A stretch of DNA of 64,000 bases from Streptacidiphilus melanogenes (GTDB lineage Bacteria > Actinomycetota > Actinomycetes > Streptomycetales > Streptomycetaceae), in assembly GCF_000787835.1 (NCBI RefSeq), contig NZ_BBPP01000027.1, positions 39,094-103,093 of the forward strand. The letters run 5' to 3'. A model generated the notes under the pieces. The model had not been told where the DNA came from. It did not search any database and saw only the letters and a list, made by a program, of their open reading frames with translations. Below, piece after piece: positions 55,229-63,643 of this stretch (positions within the stretch are counted from its first letter, which is position 1; every line of letters starts with the position of its first letter). The translations under genes and the position numbers were made by a program.

Positions 55229-56680
55229 TCAGCCCGAGATGATCGGAAAGGTCCCGGTCTCGCTCGCGCCGCTGCTCGGGGCCTGGCCGGTGCCCGCCGC
55301 GATCGCCGCGTCGCGGACCGCCGCGGCGACGGTCTTGGCCACGTCGGCGTGGAAGACGGACGGGATGATGTAGTTCGCGTTGCGCTCCTCCGCGCCCACC
55401 GTCGCCGCCAGCGCACGGGCCGCGGCCAGCATCATCTCGGTGTTGACGGTGCGGCTCTGCGCGTCCAGCAGGCCGCGGAAGACGCCGGGGAAGACCAGCA
55501 CGTTGTTGATCTGGTTCGGGAAGTCGCTGCGGCCGGTCGCGACGACGGCGGCGGTCTGCCGGGCGACGGCCGGGTCGACCTCCGGGTCCGGGTTGGCCAG
55601 CGCGAAGACGATGGCGTCGTCGGCCATGGCGGCGATGTCCTCGCCGTCGAGCACGTTCGGCGCGGAGACGCCGATGAAGACGTCGGCCCCGCGCACGGCC
55701 TCCTTGAGCGAGCCGGTCCGGTTGCTGCGGTTGGTGTTCTCGGCGATCCAGCGCAGCGAGTCGTTGAGGTCGTCGCGGCCGAGGTGGACCACGCCGCGCA
55801 CGTCCGCGACGGTGGCGTGGCGGATGCCGGCCGCCATCAGCAGCTTGAGGATCGCGGTGCCGGCCGCGCCCGCGCCGGACATCACCACGCGGACGTCGCC
55901 GATGTGCTTGCCAACCACCTCCAGCGCGTTCATCAGCGCGGCCAGGACGACGATGGCGGTGCCGTGCTGGTCGTCGTGGAAGACGGGGATGTCGAGGGCC
56001 TCGCGCAGGCGGGCTTCGATCTCGAAGCAGCGCGGCGCCGAGATGTCCTCCAGGTTGATCCCCGCGAAGCCGGGGGCGATGGCCTTGACGATGGCGACGA
56101 TCTCGTCGCTGTCCTGGGTGTCCAGGCAGATCGGCCAGGCGTCGATGCCGGCGAAGCGCTTGAACAGGGCCGCTTTGCCCTCCATGACCGGCAGCGCGGC
56201 CTTGGGGCCGATGTTGCCGAGCCCGAGCACGGCGGAGCCGTCGGTGACGACGGCGACGCTGTTGCGCTTGATGGTGAGGCGGCGGGCGTCGTCGGGGTTC
56301 TCCGCGATGGCCATGCAGACCCGGGCGACACCGGGGGTGTAGATCATCGACAGGTCGTCGCGGTTGCGGATCGGCAGCTTCGAGGACATCTCGATCTTGC
56401 CGCCGAGGTGCATCAGGAAGGTCCGGTCGGACACCTTGCCGATGGTGATGCCCTCGATCGTGCGCAGCTTCTCGACGATCTCCTCGGCGTGCGCGACGGA
56501 GGTGGCGGCGATGGTGACGTCGATGCGCAGCGACTCCAGGCCGGAAGCGGTGACGTCGAGGCCGGTCACCGTGCCGCCGGAGGACTCCACCGAGGTGGTG
56601 ATCTGGCTCACCGCGTTGCCACGGGCCGGGACCTCCAGCCGCACCGTGATCGAGTTGGAGACACTGGGAACCGCCGTCAT
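55229..56680 (-). CDS. Malic enzyme (malate dehydrogenase, oxaloacetate-decarboxylating) with ACT domain
   Basis: The 483-aa enzyme converts malate to pyruvate and CO2 with NAD(P)+ reduction. An N-terminal ACT domain (about 8-80) precedes the catalytic part. The latter has SMIYTPGVARVCMAI with the conserved Tyr, KAALPVMEGKAALFKRFAGIDAWP with the Lys, metal ligands in FHDDQHGTAIV, and GAGAAGTAILKLL for NAD(P). FALANPDPEVDP is a late family motif. AGAAGG precedes ATG 56680 by 9 bases. The ACT domain suggests allosteric control by a small molecule. Confidence 0.95.
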   Translation of the reverse strand: MTAVPSVSNSITVRLEVPARGNAVSQITTSVESSGGTVTGLDVTASGLESLRIDVTIAATSVAHAEEIVEKLRTIEGITIGKVSDRTFLMHLGGKIEMSSKLPIRNRDDLSMIYTPGVARVCMAIAENPDDARRLTIKRNSVAVVTDGSAVLGLGNIGPKAALPVMEGKAALFKRFAGIDAWPICLDTQDSDEIVAIVKAIAPGFAGINLEDISAPRCFEIEARLREALDIPVFHDDQHGTAIVVLAALMNALEVVGKHIGDVRVVMSGAGAAGTAILKLLMAAGIRHATVADVRGVVHLGRDDLNDSLRWIAENTNRSNRTGSLKEAVRGADVFIGVSAPNVLDGEDIAAMADDAIVFALANPDPEVDPAVARQTAAVVATGRSDFPNQINNVLVFPGVFRGLLDAQSRTVNTEMMLAAARALAATVGAEERNANYIIPSVFHADVAKTVAAAVRDAAIAAGTGQAPSSGASETGTFPIISG

Positions 56681-56790
56681 CGACGCTGCCTTCTTCCTGT
56701 ACCGCGCAACATATGGAGTCGCTCCGATGGTCGCACCTACTTGTCAGTAGGCGGAAATACAGTTCCACGGAGCGGCTTCTTCGCCGGAGG

Positions 56791-56816
56791 GGAATGCGTT
56801 CCAGGAGGCGTTTGTT
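56791..56816 (+). promoter_or_regulatory. Candidate sigma-R promoter for a small RNA
   Basis: GGAAT (56791-56795, itself preceded by GG) is followed by exactly 18 bases and GTT (56814-56816). This is the sigma-R consensus GGAAT-N18-GTT of Streptomyces. Transcription would start near 56822-56828, the first base of the structured region. No protein-coding gene lies downstream on the plus strand. Confidence 0.6.
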
Positions 56817-56825
56817 ACTCTGGCT

Positions 56826-56972
56826 GTGCGACACCGGCTCGATCCAAGCCCCCGGGCCCAACCTTCGTCCCTCAGAGGGACCACTTGCCGCGAGGCGAGC
56901 ATGGCGGGTCGGTGTCGCACTGAACGGAACATCAGAAGGGGCTCCCCACCGCACCGGTGGGGAGCCCCTTCT
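56826..56972 (+). ncRNA. Candidate structured small RNA ending in a strong terminator
   Basis: A closing stem of 11 bp (GTGCGACACCG at 56826-56836 with CGGTGTCGCAC at 56910-56920) encloses at least two hairpins: GTCCCT/AGGGAC with a CAG loop (56867-56881), and CTTGCC/GGCGAG with a GCGA (GNRA) loop (56884-56899). Thirteen bases later an 18-bp perfect hairpin (56934-56951 with 56955-56972) ends the unit, which would also stop helR transcripts from the other side. A sigma-R-like promoter precedes it. The GNRA loop on this strand supports plus-strand transcription. The ~147-base transcript is inferred, not known. Confidence 0.5.
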
Positions 56973-56995
56973 GCATGATTGCCCGTCAGACGGTG

Positions 56996-59338
56996 TCAGC
57001 CGTGCAGCAGCGCCGGGACGCCCGCCGCGTCCGGCAGGTCCAGCGGACCGCTGAGGACGGTGAGCCGCTGCGTCGCACGGGTCAGCGCCACGTACAGGAC
57101 CCGCAGGCCGGCCTCCGACTCCCCCGCGATCCCGGACGGGTCGGCGACGACCGTGGCGTCGTACTCCAGGCCCTTGGCCTCCAGGCTGCCGAGCGCGACC
57201 GCGCGCTCGCCCAGACCCGTGATCCAGGCCCGCGCCTCCTCGCGCCGGTCCATCGGCACGACGATGCCGACGGTGCCCTCGACCTCGTCCAGCAGCCGCC
57301 GCACCTCCGCGCGGGCGGCGTCGCCGAGCCCGTCCTCGACCGCGACCGCGGCGAAGCGCGGCTGCACGCCCGTGGAGCGCACCGCGACCGGCGGCTCCGT
57401 CCCGGGGGCGGCCTGCGCCAGGATGCGCGAGGCGACGTCGGCGATCTCCGCCGGGTTGCGGTAGTTGGTGGTCAGCGTGAACCGGCGGCGCGGCTTCCCG
57501 GCCAGCGTCTCGTCCATCGCGGCCTGCGCCTCGGCCGGGTCGATCCACGAGGACTGCGCCGGGTCGCCGACGATGGTCCAGGTCGCGTTGCGGGCTCGGC
57601 GGCCGACCATGCGCCACTGCATGGGCGTCAGGTCCTGCGCCTCGTCCACGATGACGTGCGCGTAGTCGCGGCGCTCGGCGGCCGCGGCGGCGCGCTGCTC
57701 CTGCTCGCGGCGCTGTCGGTCCCCGTAGACGGTGACCTCGTCCAGGCCGGTCAGCAGGTCCGTCGGGTCCACCTCGCGCACCCGCGGCCGATAGGGCTCG
57801 CCCAGCAGCGTGTTCAGCTCGTCCAGCAGCGCCACGTCGGCGACGGAGACGCCGCCGCGACCCTGCCGGTCCAGGTGCTTCCAGGAGTCGGAGAGCAGCC
57901 GCAGCTCGGCGCGGCTGAAGGCGCCGCGGGCGAGGCCGCCCAGCCGCCGCTGGTCGGCGAGGACGGCGAGCACCCGGCGCGGAGTGACCGCGGGCCACCA
58001 GGCGTCCAGGAAGTCGAGGAAGGCGTCCTCGTCAGCCACGTACTCGTCGAAGCTCTCGCGCTGCCGCTGGAGCTCCTCGCGTTCGTAGCGGTCGGCGGGC
58101 GCCGGGCGGCCGCGCAGCAATCGCGTCCACAGCGCGTCCAGAAGCGACCGCCGGGCGCGCGGGCGCAGCAGGTTGACAGGGGTGGTGCCGCCGAGGACGG
58201 TGCGGCGCAGGTTGCGCAGCGCGTCCGCGTCCAGCCGCAGCACCTCGCCCTGGGCCACGACGCGCAGCCCGGACGGGGTGTCCGGGCCGTCGAGGCCGGC
58301 CCGGGCGGCGCGGCGCAGCAGCGGCAGCATCCGCGAGGAGCCCTTGATCCGGGCCGTCTCGGGGGTGTCGTAGCGGTCGGCGTCCTCGCCGTCGAGCAGG
58401 CCGCCGATGGCGCGGATGGCGACCTGGCCCTCCTCGCCCAGCGCCGGCAGCACGCCCTCGGTGTAGGAGACGAGCAGCGGGGTCGGGCTGACCACGAGGA
58501 TGCCGCCCGCGTAGCGGCGGCGGTCGTGGTAGAGCAGGTAGGCGGCGCGGTGCAGGGCCACGGCCGTCTTGCCGGTACCGGGACCGCCGGTGACCAGGGT
58601 CGCCCCGGCGGCCTGGGCGCGGATGACCTCGTCCTGTTCCTGCTGGATGGAGGAGACGATGTCGCGCATGGAGTGCCCGCGGGCCCGGCCGAGCGTCGCC
58701 ATCAGCGCGCCGTCGCCGACGACGGCGAGGGGCTGCCCGTCGATACGCGGCTCCAGGTCGGGGCGGAGCAGGTCGTCCTCGACGCCCAGCACCTTGCGGC
58801 CGCGCGAGCGGATGACGCGGCGGCGCACGACCCGTCCCGGCTGGCGCGGAGTGGCCCGGTAGAACGGCGCGGCGGCCGGCGCGCGCCAGTCGATGACCAG
58901 GGGCCCGTACTCGGCGTCGAGCACCCCCATCCGGCCGACGTGCAGGGTCTCCGCGATGTTCGGATCCGCCGGGTCGAGCGGGGTCTGCGAGGGGAAGCCG
59001 TCCTCCTCCGGACGGTCCGGCTGCTGCAAGTCGATCCGCCCGAAGAGGAAGTCCTCGAACTCGTTCGTCAGCCGCTGGAGGTGCCGTCCGGCCTGGTAGA
59101 CCTGCGCGTCGCGCTCGGCCAGCGCGCCCGGCGTGCCGGCCATGAACTTGCGGTTGGCGTCGTCGAGCAGGAACTCCGCCTCGGCGAGCTTCTCGCCGAG
59201 GCGCCGGTAGACCGTGTCGAGGTGCGCCTGCTCCACCGCGATCTCCCTGGCGAGCAGGGTCGCGTGGTCGGTCGGCGTCGGGTCGGCTCTGTGGTCGCTC
59301 GACTGGGACTCGGCGGTCGGGCGGGTGGGCGAGGCCAA
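56996..59338 (-). CDS. helR: HelD-family RNA polymerase recycling ATPase
   Basis: The 780-aa SF1 helicase-like motor has an N-terminal coiled-coil arm (~25-95, AHLDTVYRRLGEKLAEAEFLLDDANRK), a conserved IDWRAPAAAPFYR segment, Walker A GGPGTGKTAVALH, motif II VDEAQDLTPMQWRMVGRRA, and later TTNYRNPAEIADV and ALTRATQRL. HelD proteins bind RNA polymerase, and the HelR branch frees polymerase from rifamycin; ATG-less start TTG 59338 has GAGGGGAACCC directly upstream. The rifamycin-associated element described for helR promoters is not apparent. The operator-like inverted repeat at 59372-59393 overlaps the probable transcription start. Confidence 0.9.
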   Translation of the reverse strand: MASPTRPTAESQSSDHRADPTPTDHATLLAREIAVEQAHLDTVYRRLGEKLAEAEFLLDDANRKFMAGTPGALAERDAQVYQAGRHLQRLTNEFEDFLFGRIDLQQPDRPEEDGFPSQTPLDPADPNIAETLHVGRMGVLDAEYGPLVIDWRAPAAAPFYRATPRQPGRVVRRRVIRSRGRKVLGVEDDLLRPDLEPRIDGQPLAVVGDGALMATLGRARGHSMRDIVSSIQQEQDEVIRAQAAGATLVTGGPGTGKTAVALHRAAYLLYHDRRRYAGGILVVSPTPLLVSYTEGVLPALGEEGQVAIRAIGGLLDGEDADRYDTPETARIKGSSRMLPLLRRAARAGLDGPDTPSGLRVVAQGEVLRLDADALRNLRRTVLGGTTPVNLLRPRARRSLLDALWTRLLRGRPAPADRYEREELQRQRESFDEYVADEDAFLDFLDAWWPAVTPRRVLAVLADQRRLGGLARGAFSRAELRLLSDSWKHLDRQGRGGVSVADVALLDELNTLLGEPYRPRVREVDPTDLLTGLDEVTVYGDRQRREQEQRAAAAAERRDYAHVIVDEAQDLTPMQWRMVGRRARNATWTIVGDPAQSSWIDPAEAQAAMDETLAGKPRRRFTLTTNYRNPAEIADVASRILAQAAPGTEPPVAVRSTGVQPRFAAVAVEDGLGDAARAEVRRLLDEVEGTVGIVVPMDRREEARAWITGLGERAVALGSLEAKGLEYDATVVADPSGIAGESEAGLRVLYVALTRATQRLTVLSGPLDLPDAAGVPALLHG

Positions 59339-59371
59339 GGGTTCCCCTCTGGTCCATCGTGGGCTGGTGCG

Positions 59372-59393
59372 GTTCCCTTCCGAAAAAGGGAAC
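59372..59393. promoter_or_regulatory. Inverted repeat at the helR promoter
   Basis: GTTCCCTT (59372-59379) and AAGGGAAC (59386-59393) are separated by 6 bases. TAGGAT on the minus strand ~10 bases upstream looks like a -10 box, so the repeat lies at the start of the transcript. It could be an operator or a hairpin in the 5' leader. Confidence 0.5.
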
Positions 59394-59420
59394 TGTTGAT
59401 CCTACGCCCTGTACCCCGCC

Positions 59421-60557
59421 TCAGTGGAGGTGCACCTCCCCTGCGGACGCCTCCGGGGTGAGGAAAGTCAGCAGGTCGGCGGCCTCCGCCTCGACCTGGT
59501 CCCGTACCTCGCCCGGCACCCGGACACCCCCGCGGGCGAAAAGCTCGACGTCCAGGACCGCCGGGTCGTCCTTGCGTCGGCCCTTGACGAGGGACCACGC
59601 GCCGGCGACCCGCCCGTCGACCAGGACCGAGGGCCGGTAGCCGTTGTTGTTGACGAACAGCCGTACCCTCGCCTCGTCGTCCAGCACCCGGGCCCGGTTC
59701 TCGTGCCCGATGAGCACGTTGTCGTAGTCCGGCAGGAAGCGCGGCGGCGCGGGCGTCTCCGGGTCGGGCCGCGGCGCGTCGGGCAGGTCGAACAGCTCGC
59801 GGCCGGTCGTCGCGTCAGCGAGGACGACGAGGTCCGGCCGCAGCCGCTCGAAGACCTCCCCGAGCCGGGTGACCCCGCACCAGGCCTGCATGTCCTGGAC
59901 GCTCGCGGGCCCGAAGGCGGCGAGATACCGCACCACCAGGGCCTCGACGGCGGTCGCGTCCGGGGTCCGTTGGGGGCGTCCGAGCCACGCCTCGACGGTG
60001 GTCAGCGTCGGCGCCTGGCTGCGCCCCCACTCCCCACGCGGAGTGACCTGCACCAGGGACAGCTTGTACCGGACGGCGGTGCTCAGCGCGCTCGGCTCGT
60101 ACCCGGGGAACCGCTCGGCCAGCGCCTTCCCCAGCGCGGCGGTCGTCCGCGGCGCCTCCTCCAGCAGCGCGCGCCCCGCCGCCCACAGCTCCTCCGGCTC
60201 GATCCCGGCGAGCTGTCTGCGGAAGACCACCCGCTCCCCGAACGGGGTCGCCTCGTGCACGCCCTGGCAGAAGGCGCGCAGCTGCAGGGCGTCGTCCACG
60301 TCGTGGAGGTGGATCGTCCCGCGCAGCGTCGAGAGCCGGACGGTCTCCCGCCCGGCGAGCAGGGCCGAGGCCTCCGCCGCGTCGAAGCCGGTGAGGCGGG
60401 ACCACAGGGCCGTGTAGGGGTTGAGCGGGATCTGCGACTGCATCCCGACCAGGTGCCGGACGACCTCCAGCACGGAGCGCTCCTCGCGCGCCAGAAGAAG
60501 TTGACGCGCCATCAATGCCCGATTGAGAGCGCGGTCGTTGAGCTTAGGGGTCGCCAT
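59421..60557 (-). CDS. Winged-helix DNA-binding protein, AlkZ/YcaQ-like glycosylase family
   Basis: The 378-aa protein has the HTH_42 architecture: three winged-helix repeats and a C-terminal beta-barrel. The catalytic Gln-x-Gln of AlkZ-type glycosylases appears in HLVGMQSQIPLNPY. HLHDVDDALQLRAFC and NGYRPSVLVDGRVAGAW are further family segments. AlkZ-type enzymes unhook interstrand crosslinks or remove alkylated bases; the exact substrate here is unknown. ATG 60557 gives a complete first helix (ATPKLNDRALNRAL). Confidence 0.85.
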   Translation of the reverse strand: MATPKLNDRALNRALMARQLLLAREERSVLEVVRHLVGMQSQIPLNPYTALWSRLTGFDAAEASALLAGRETVRLSTLRGTIHLHDVDDALQLRAFCQGVHEATPFGERVVFRRQLAGIEPEELWAAGRALLEEAPRTTAALGKALAERFPGYEPSALSTAVRYKLSLVQVTPRGEWGRSQAPTLTTVEAWLGRPQRTPDATAVEALVVRYLAAFGPASVQDMQAWCGVTRLGEVFERLRPDLVVLADATTGRELFDLPDAPRPDPETPAPPRFLPDYDNVLIGHENRARVLDDEARVRLFVNNNGYRPSVLVDGRVAGAWSLVKGRRKDDPAVLDVELFARGGVRVPGEVRDQVEAEAADLLTFLTPEASAGEVHLH

Positions 60558-60608
60558 GGATTCCACCCTAGGTGCGCCGGACGACGGCGCTACTCGCAAC
60601 GCCAGTAG

Positions 60609-60638
60609 TTGACAAGAAACTAGTTTCAGTGCGACTAT
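60609..60638 (+). promoter_or_regulatory. Promoter with palindromic operator before the monooxygenase
   Basis: TTGACA (60609-60614) and GACTAT (60633-60638), 18 bases apart, form a good -35/-10 pair. Between them lies the perfect 12-base palindrome GAAACTAGTTTC (60616-60627), typical of a TetR-type operator. The start codon at 60645 is at the expected transcription start, so the mRNA is probably leaderless. Confidence 0.65.
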
Positions 60639-60644
60639 CAATCC

Positions 60645-61862
60645 ATGGACACCAAGACTGGCAAGGTTCGCTCCGCACTGGTCGTCGGCGGCGGTATCGC
60701 CGGCCCCGTCACCGCGATGGCCCTCGAGCAGGCGGGCATCAAGGCGACGATCTTCGAGGCCTACGACGGTCCGGCCGAGAACGTCGGCGGCGGCATGGGT
60801 CTGTCGCCCAACGGCGTCCAGGCCTTCGACGCGATCGGCGTCGGCGACGCGGTCCGCGCCGTCAGCACGCCGACCAACGGCCTCGTCCTGCACAGCTGGA
60901 ACGGCAAGACGCTGGCCCGCTTCGGCACCCTGCCCGGCATCGACCCAACCCGCTTCGTGATGCGTGCCGAGCTGTTCGGCGCGCTGCGGCGGGCCGCCGA
61001 GGAGCGCGGCATCAGCACCGTCTACGGCAAGCGCATCGTCGACGCGAGCGAGGACGCCGACGGCGTCACCGCCCGGTTCGAGGACGGCAGCACGGCCACC
61101 GCCGACGTGCTGATCGGCGCCGACGGCCTGCGCTCCACCGTCCGCCGCCTCATCGACCCGGCCGCCCCCGCACCGCAGTTCGCCGGCACCGCCGGGTTCG
61201 GCGCCATGGTCACCGTCACCGACGTCCCGGCCACCGAGGGCTGGATGCACATGACCTTCGGCAAGCGCTGCTTCTTCGCCTGGCAGGTCTTTCCCGACGG
61301 CACCGGCATCTGGTTCATCAACCTGCCCGTGCCGCAGCCGCTCTCGGTCAGCGAGCAGCGCGAGCGCGGCGCGGCCTACTGGCTGGAGCACCTGCGGCAG
61401 ATGTGCGCGGACGACAACACCCCGGCCGCCCGGATGCTCGCGGCCACCGACCCGGAGACGATGCTCTTCGCCGGCAGTGCGGAGAACATGCCGCTGCCGA
61501 CGAAGACCAGCCGGGTCGCCTGGAGCCGCGGCCGGATGGTCCTGACCGGGGACGCCGCGCACGCTCCCTCCTCCAGCTCCGGCCAGGGCGCCTCGCTGGC
61601 CGCGGAGAGCGCGGTCCAGCTCGCCCGCTGCCTGCGCGACCTGCCGCTGCCGCAGGCGCTCGCCCGCTACGAGGAGCTGCGCCGCCCGCGGGTGGAGCGG
61701 ATCATCAAGGAGACCGCCCGCACCAACTCCCGCAAGGCCGCGGGCCCGGTCGCACGGGTGATCCGCGACGCGCTGCTGCCGACGATGTTCAAGCTGGCGA
61801 AGCCCGAGAGCCGCGCCTGGCAGTTCCGCTACCCGATCGACTTCGACGCCCCCGTGGCCTGA
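60645..61862 (+). CDS. FAD-dependent monooxygenase of the PHBH group
   Basis: The 405-aa enzyme hydroxylates an aromatic or related substrate with NAD(P)H. GGGIAGPVTAMALEQAG is the FAD Rossmann motif, IGADGLRSTVRRL the DG motif, and LTGDAAHAPSSSSGQGASLA the GD motif. The C-terminal residues lack a thioredoxin-like domain, so it is the short type. The operator palindrome upstream implies control by a TetR-family regulator not in this window. The HFCD-type flavoprotein gene follows 84 bases later on the same strand. Confidence 0.92.
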   Translation: MDTKTGKVRSALVVGGGIAGPVTAMALEQAGIKATIFEAYDGPAENVGGGMGLSPNGVQAFDAIGVGDAVRAVSTPTNGLVLHSWNGKTLARFGTLPGIDPTRFVMRAELFGALRRAAEERGISTVYGKRIVDASEDADGVTARFEDGSTATADVLIGADGLRSTVRRLIDPAAPAPQFAGTAGFGAMVTVTDVPATEGWMHMTFGKRCFFAWQVFPDGTGIWFINLPVPQPLSVSEQRERGAAYWLEHLRQMCADDNTPAARMLAATDPETMLFAGSAENMPLPTKTSRVAWSRGRMVLTGDAAHAPSSSSGQGASLAAESAVQLARCLRDLPLPQALARYEELRRPRVERIIKETARTNSRKAAGPVARVIRDALLPTMFKLAKPESRAWQFRYPIDFDAPVA

Positions 61863-61946
61863 ACCGGTGGCGTGCACCTCGGGCCGGAGCGGCGGGAGCT
61901 CCGGCCCGCTTGCACGTTGCACCTGTTCCCCTGTTGGGTGAGGGCC

Positions 61947-62492
61947 ATGACAGGCGATCAACCCGTCCTCTATCTCTTCGGTACCGGCGCGCAACCCGTG
62001 CTCACCATCACCTCGGCCGTCGAGCAGGCCCAGGCCGCCGGCTGGCGGGTGTGCCTCGGGCTCACCCCGACCGCCGCCGGCTGGCTGCACCCGTACCTCG
62101 CGGGCCTGGAGGCGCTGACCGGCGCCCCCGTCCGCGCGCACTACAAGCTGCCGGGCCAGGAGGACGTCTGGCCCACCGCCGACGTGGTGCTGCTCGCCCC
62201 GGCCACCTTCAACACGATCAACCGGTGGGCGCTCGGCCTCACCGACTCCTTCGTCGTCGGCTACGCGGCCGAGGCCCTCGGTCGGGGCATTCCCACCGTC
62301 GCCCTCCCCTGCGTCAACTCCGCACTGGCCGCGCACCCGCAGTACGCGCGCTCCCTGGAAACCCTGCACACGGCCGGCGCGCGCATCGTCGTGCCGGAGA
62401 GCACGACCGCGCCGGGCCAGGACGACACCCCGGGCTTCGACTGGCCCCTCGCCCTGAGTGAGGCCCGCCAGGCGCTGACACGGCAGACCTGA
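61947..62492 (+). CDS. Flavoprotein of the HFCD/phosphopantothenoylcysteine decarboxylase-like family
   Basis: The 181-aa protein resembles HFCD flavoproteins: VLYLFGTGAQPVLTITSAVEQAQ is the N-terminal nucleotide region, ADVVLLAPATFNTINRWALGLTDSF holds the substrate-binding PAT/N stretch, and ALPCVNSALAAHP is late. Flavin-dependent Cys decarboxylation is the class activity, but the substrate is not deducible. GGTGAGGG precedes ATG 61947. A strong terminator follows; with the monooxygenase it may form an operon. Confidence 0.8.
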   Translation: MTGDQPVLYLFGTGAQPVLTITSAVEQAQAAGWRVCLGLTPTAAGWLHPYLAGLEALTGAPVRAHYKLPGQEDVWPTADVVLLAPATFNTINRWALGLTDSFVVGYAAEALGRGIPTVALPCVNSALAAHPQYARSLETLHTAGARIVVPESTTAPGQDDTPGFDWPLALSEARQALTRQT

Positions 62493-62513
62493 GATTCCGG
62501 ACCCGGAACGCAG

Positions 62514-62543
62514 AAAAGCCGCCCGTCGGAACGGGCGGCTTTT
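62514..62543. terminator. Strong terminator between flavoprotein and tmRNA genes
   Basis: AAAAGCCGCCCGT and ACGGGCGGCTTTT pair perfectly (13 bp) around CGGA, with A and T tracts on both sides, so it works in both directions between convergent genes. Confidence 0.9.
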
Positions 62544-62580
62544 CCTACACATGGGTCGCATCTTTTGGTGATGCGTGGTG

Positions 62581-62948
62581 TGGAGGTGGCGGGAATCGAA
62601 CCCGCGTCCTGTGGTGCGGAACCAGAGCTTCTCCGAGCGCAGTCTGCTGTGATTTTCTCGGCCCCGGCAGTCACGCAGACAAGCTGTCCGACGGGCTCAG
62701 TCACTGTTGGATTTTCCGCACGACCCCGTGACCGGGTCGGACGGTGGAGTCCCCTAGATTATGCCAGGATCCGGGACGGGGACGCGCCCGGTCTGACACC
62801 TTCGGTACTCGCTCAGGCGGCGAGCGCGAAGGACTCGCGCTTAGAGTTGGCGATTATTTTTTTGCGGCCCGTGGTTAACGAGATCATTGCCGCGTTCCTC
62901 GGCTCGCTTCCTCTGCCTCGACATCCCCAGTCGAAACCGATCACCCCC
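62581..62948 (-). ncRNA. ssrA: tmRNA
   Basis: This 368-nt RNA rescues stalled ribosomes with SmpB. The 5' end GGGGGTGA and the 3' end CACCTCCA form the tRNA-Ala-like acceptor stem; the T-arm GGGTTCGATTCCCG is complete and CCA is not encoded. The resume frame reads ANSKRESFALAA and stops at 62813-62815, giving a tag ending in the protease signal ALAA. smpB lies upstream on the same strand. Confidence 0.93.
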
Positions 62949-62974
62949 ATGTGGGTGTGCTCTTCAGTTGTCAA

Positions 62975-62990
62975 GGCCTCCTTCGAGGCC
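62975..62990 (-). terminator. Short hairpin between smpB and tmRNA
   Basis: GGCCTC and GAGGCC pair around a 4-base loop, 82 bases past the smpB stop. On the minus strand TTGACA follows it, 20 bases before the mature tmRNA 5' end, possibly a promoter part. Confidence 0.45.
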
Positions 62991-63072
62991 ACTCCGGAGC
63001 GGTGGGGACCGCCCTGAGCAGTGTCCATGGTACGGCTACCGCGACACCACGGTCCAGTTCATTACGCCGTGC

Positions 63073-63558
63073 CTACCCCTGGCGACGTCGGGCGGCCGCC
63101 AGCGCGCGGTCGGTCTCGCGGCGGTCCTGCTTCTCGCGCAGCGTCTGCCGCTTGTCGTGCAGCTTCTTGCCCTGGGCCACGGCGAGGTTGATCTTCGCGC
63201 GCCCGTCCTTGAAGTAGATGGAGAGCGGGACCAGGGTGAAACCCGTCTCCTTCAGCTTCTGCTCCAGCTTGTGGATCTCGTAGCGGTGCAGCAGCAGCTT
63301 GCGCTTGCGGCGGGCCGCGTGGTTGGTCCACGTGCCCTGCGCGTACTCCATGATGTGCACGTTGTGGAGCCAGACCTCGCCGCCGCTCACCTCGGCGAAG
63401 CCGTCGACGAGGGAGGCCCGCCCCTCCCGCAGGGACTTCACCTCGGTGCCCATGAGGACCATGCCGCACTCGTACTCGTCGATGATGTTGTAGTCGTGCC
63501 GCGCCTTCTTGTTGGAGGCGATGAGCTTGTTGCGCGGGTCGTCTTTCTTCTTCGCCAT
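63073..63558 (-). CDS. smpB: SsrA-binding protein SmpB
   Basis: The 161-aa protein binds tmRNA and places it in the A site of stalled ribosomes. The OB-fold core reads [35 protein letters not shown], and [17 protein letters not shown] and [23 protein letters not shown] are hallmark segments. The basic tail [21 protein letters not shown] is complete. ATG 63558 begins MAKKKDD; an in-frame ATG four codons upstream is possible. tmRNA and the S41 protease flank it, as in other streptomycetes. Confidence 0.95.
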   Translation of the reverse strand: MAKKKDDPRNKLIASNKKARHDYNIIDEYECGMVLMGTEVKSLREGRASLVDGFAEVSGGEVWLHNVHIMEYAQGTWTNHAARRKRKLLLHRYEIHKLEQKLKETGFTLVPLSIYFKDGRAKINLAVAQGKKLHDKRQTLREKQDRRETDRALAAARRRQG

Positions 63559-63643
63559 AGTGCCGGACATTCTCGCACTTCGGCCCGCCCTTCGGCACAG
63601 CCTTATCCGGCAGGCCACGCCCGGGGCTGCTGCCCGGACGACG

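Larger units (their letters stand above)
56681..56995. other. Intergenic region between malic enzyme and helR
   Basis: About 315 bases without a protein-coding gene. It holds the malic enzyme promoter area (56681-56790, minus strand), the candidate sigma-R promoter and small RNA (plus strand), and the shared terminator hairpin at 56934-56972. Confidence 0.6.

Noticed and set aside
59339-59420. Rifamycin-associated element upstream of helR
   Set aside because: The only symmetric element, GTTCCCTT-N6-AAGGGAAC, does not resemble the described element as I remember it.
62261-62704. A 147-codon ORF across the tmRNA end
   Set aside because: It runs antisense to the flavoprotein gene and then through tmRNA sequence, so it is not a gene.
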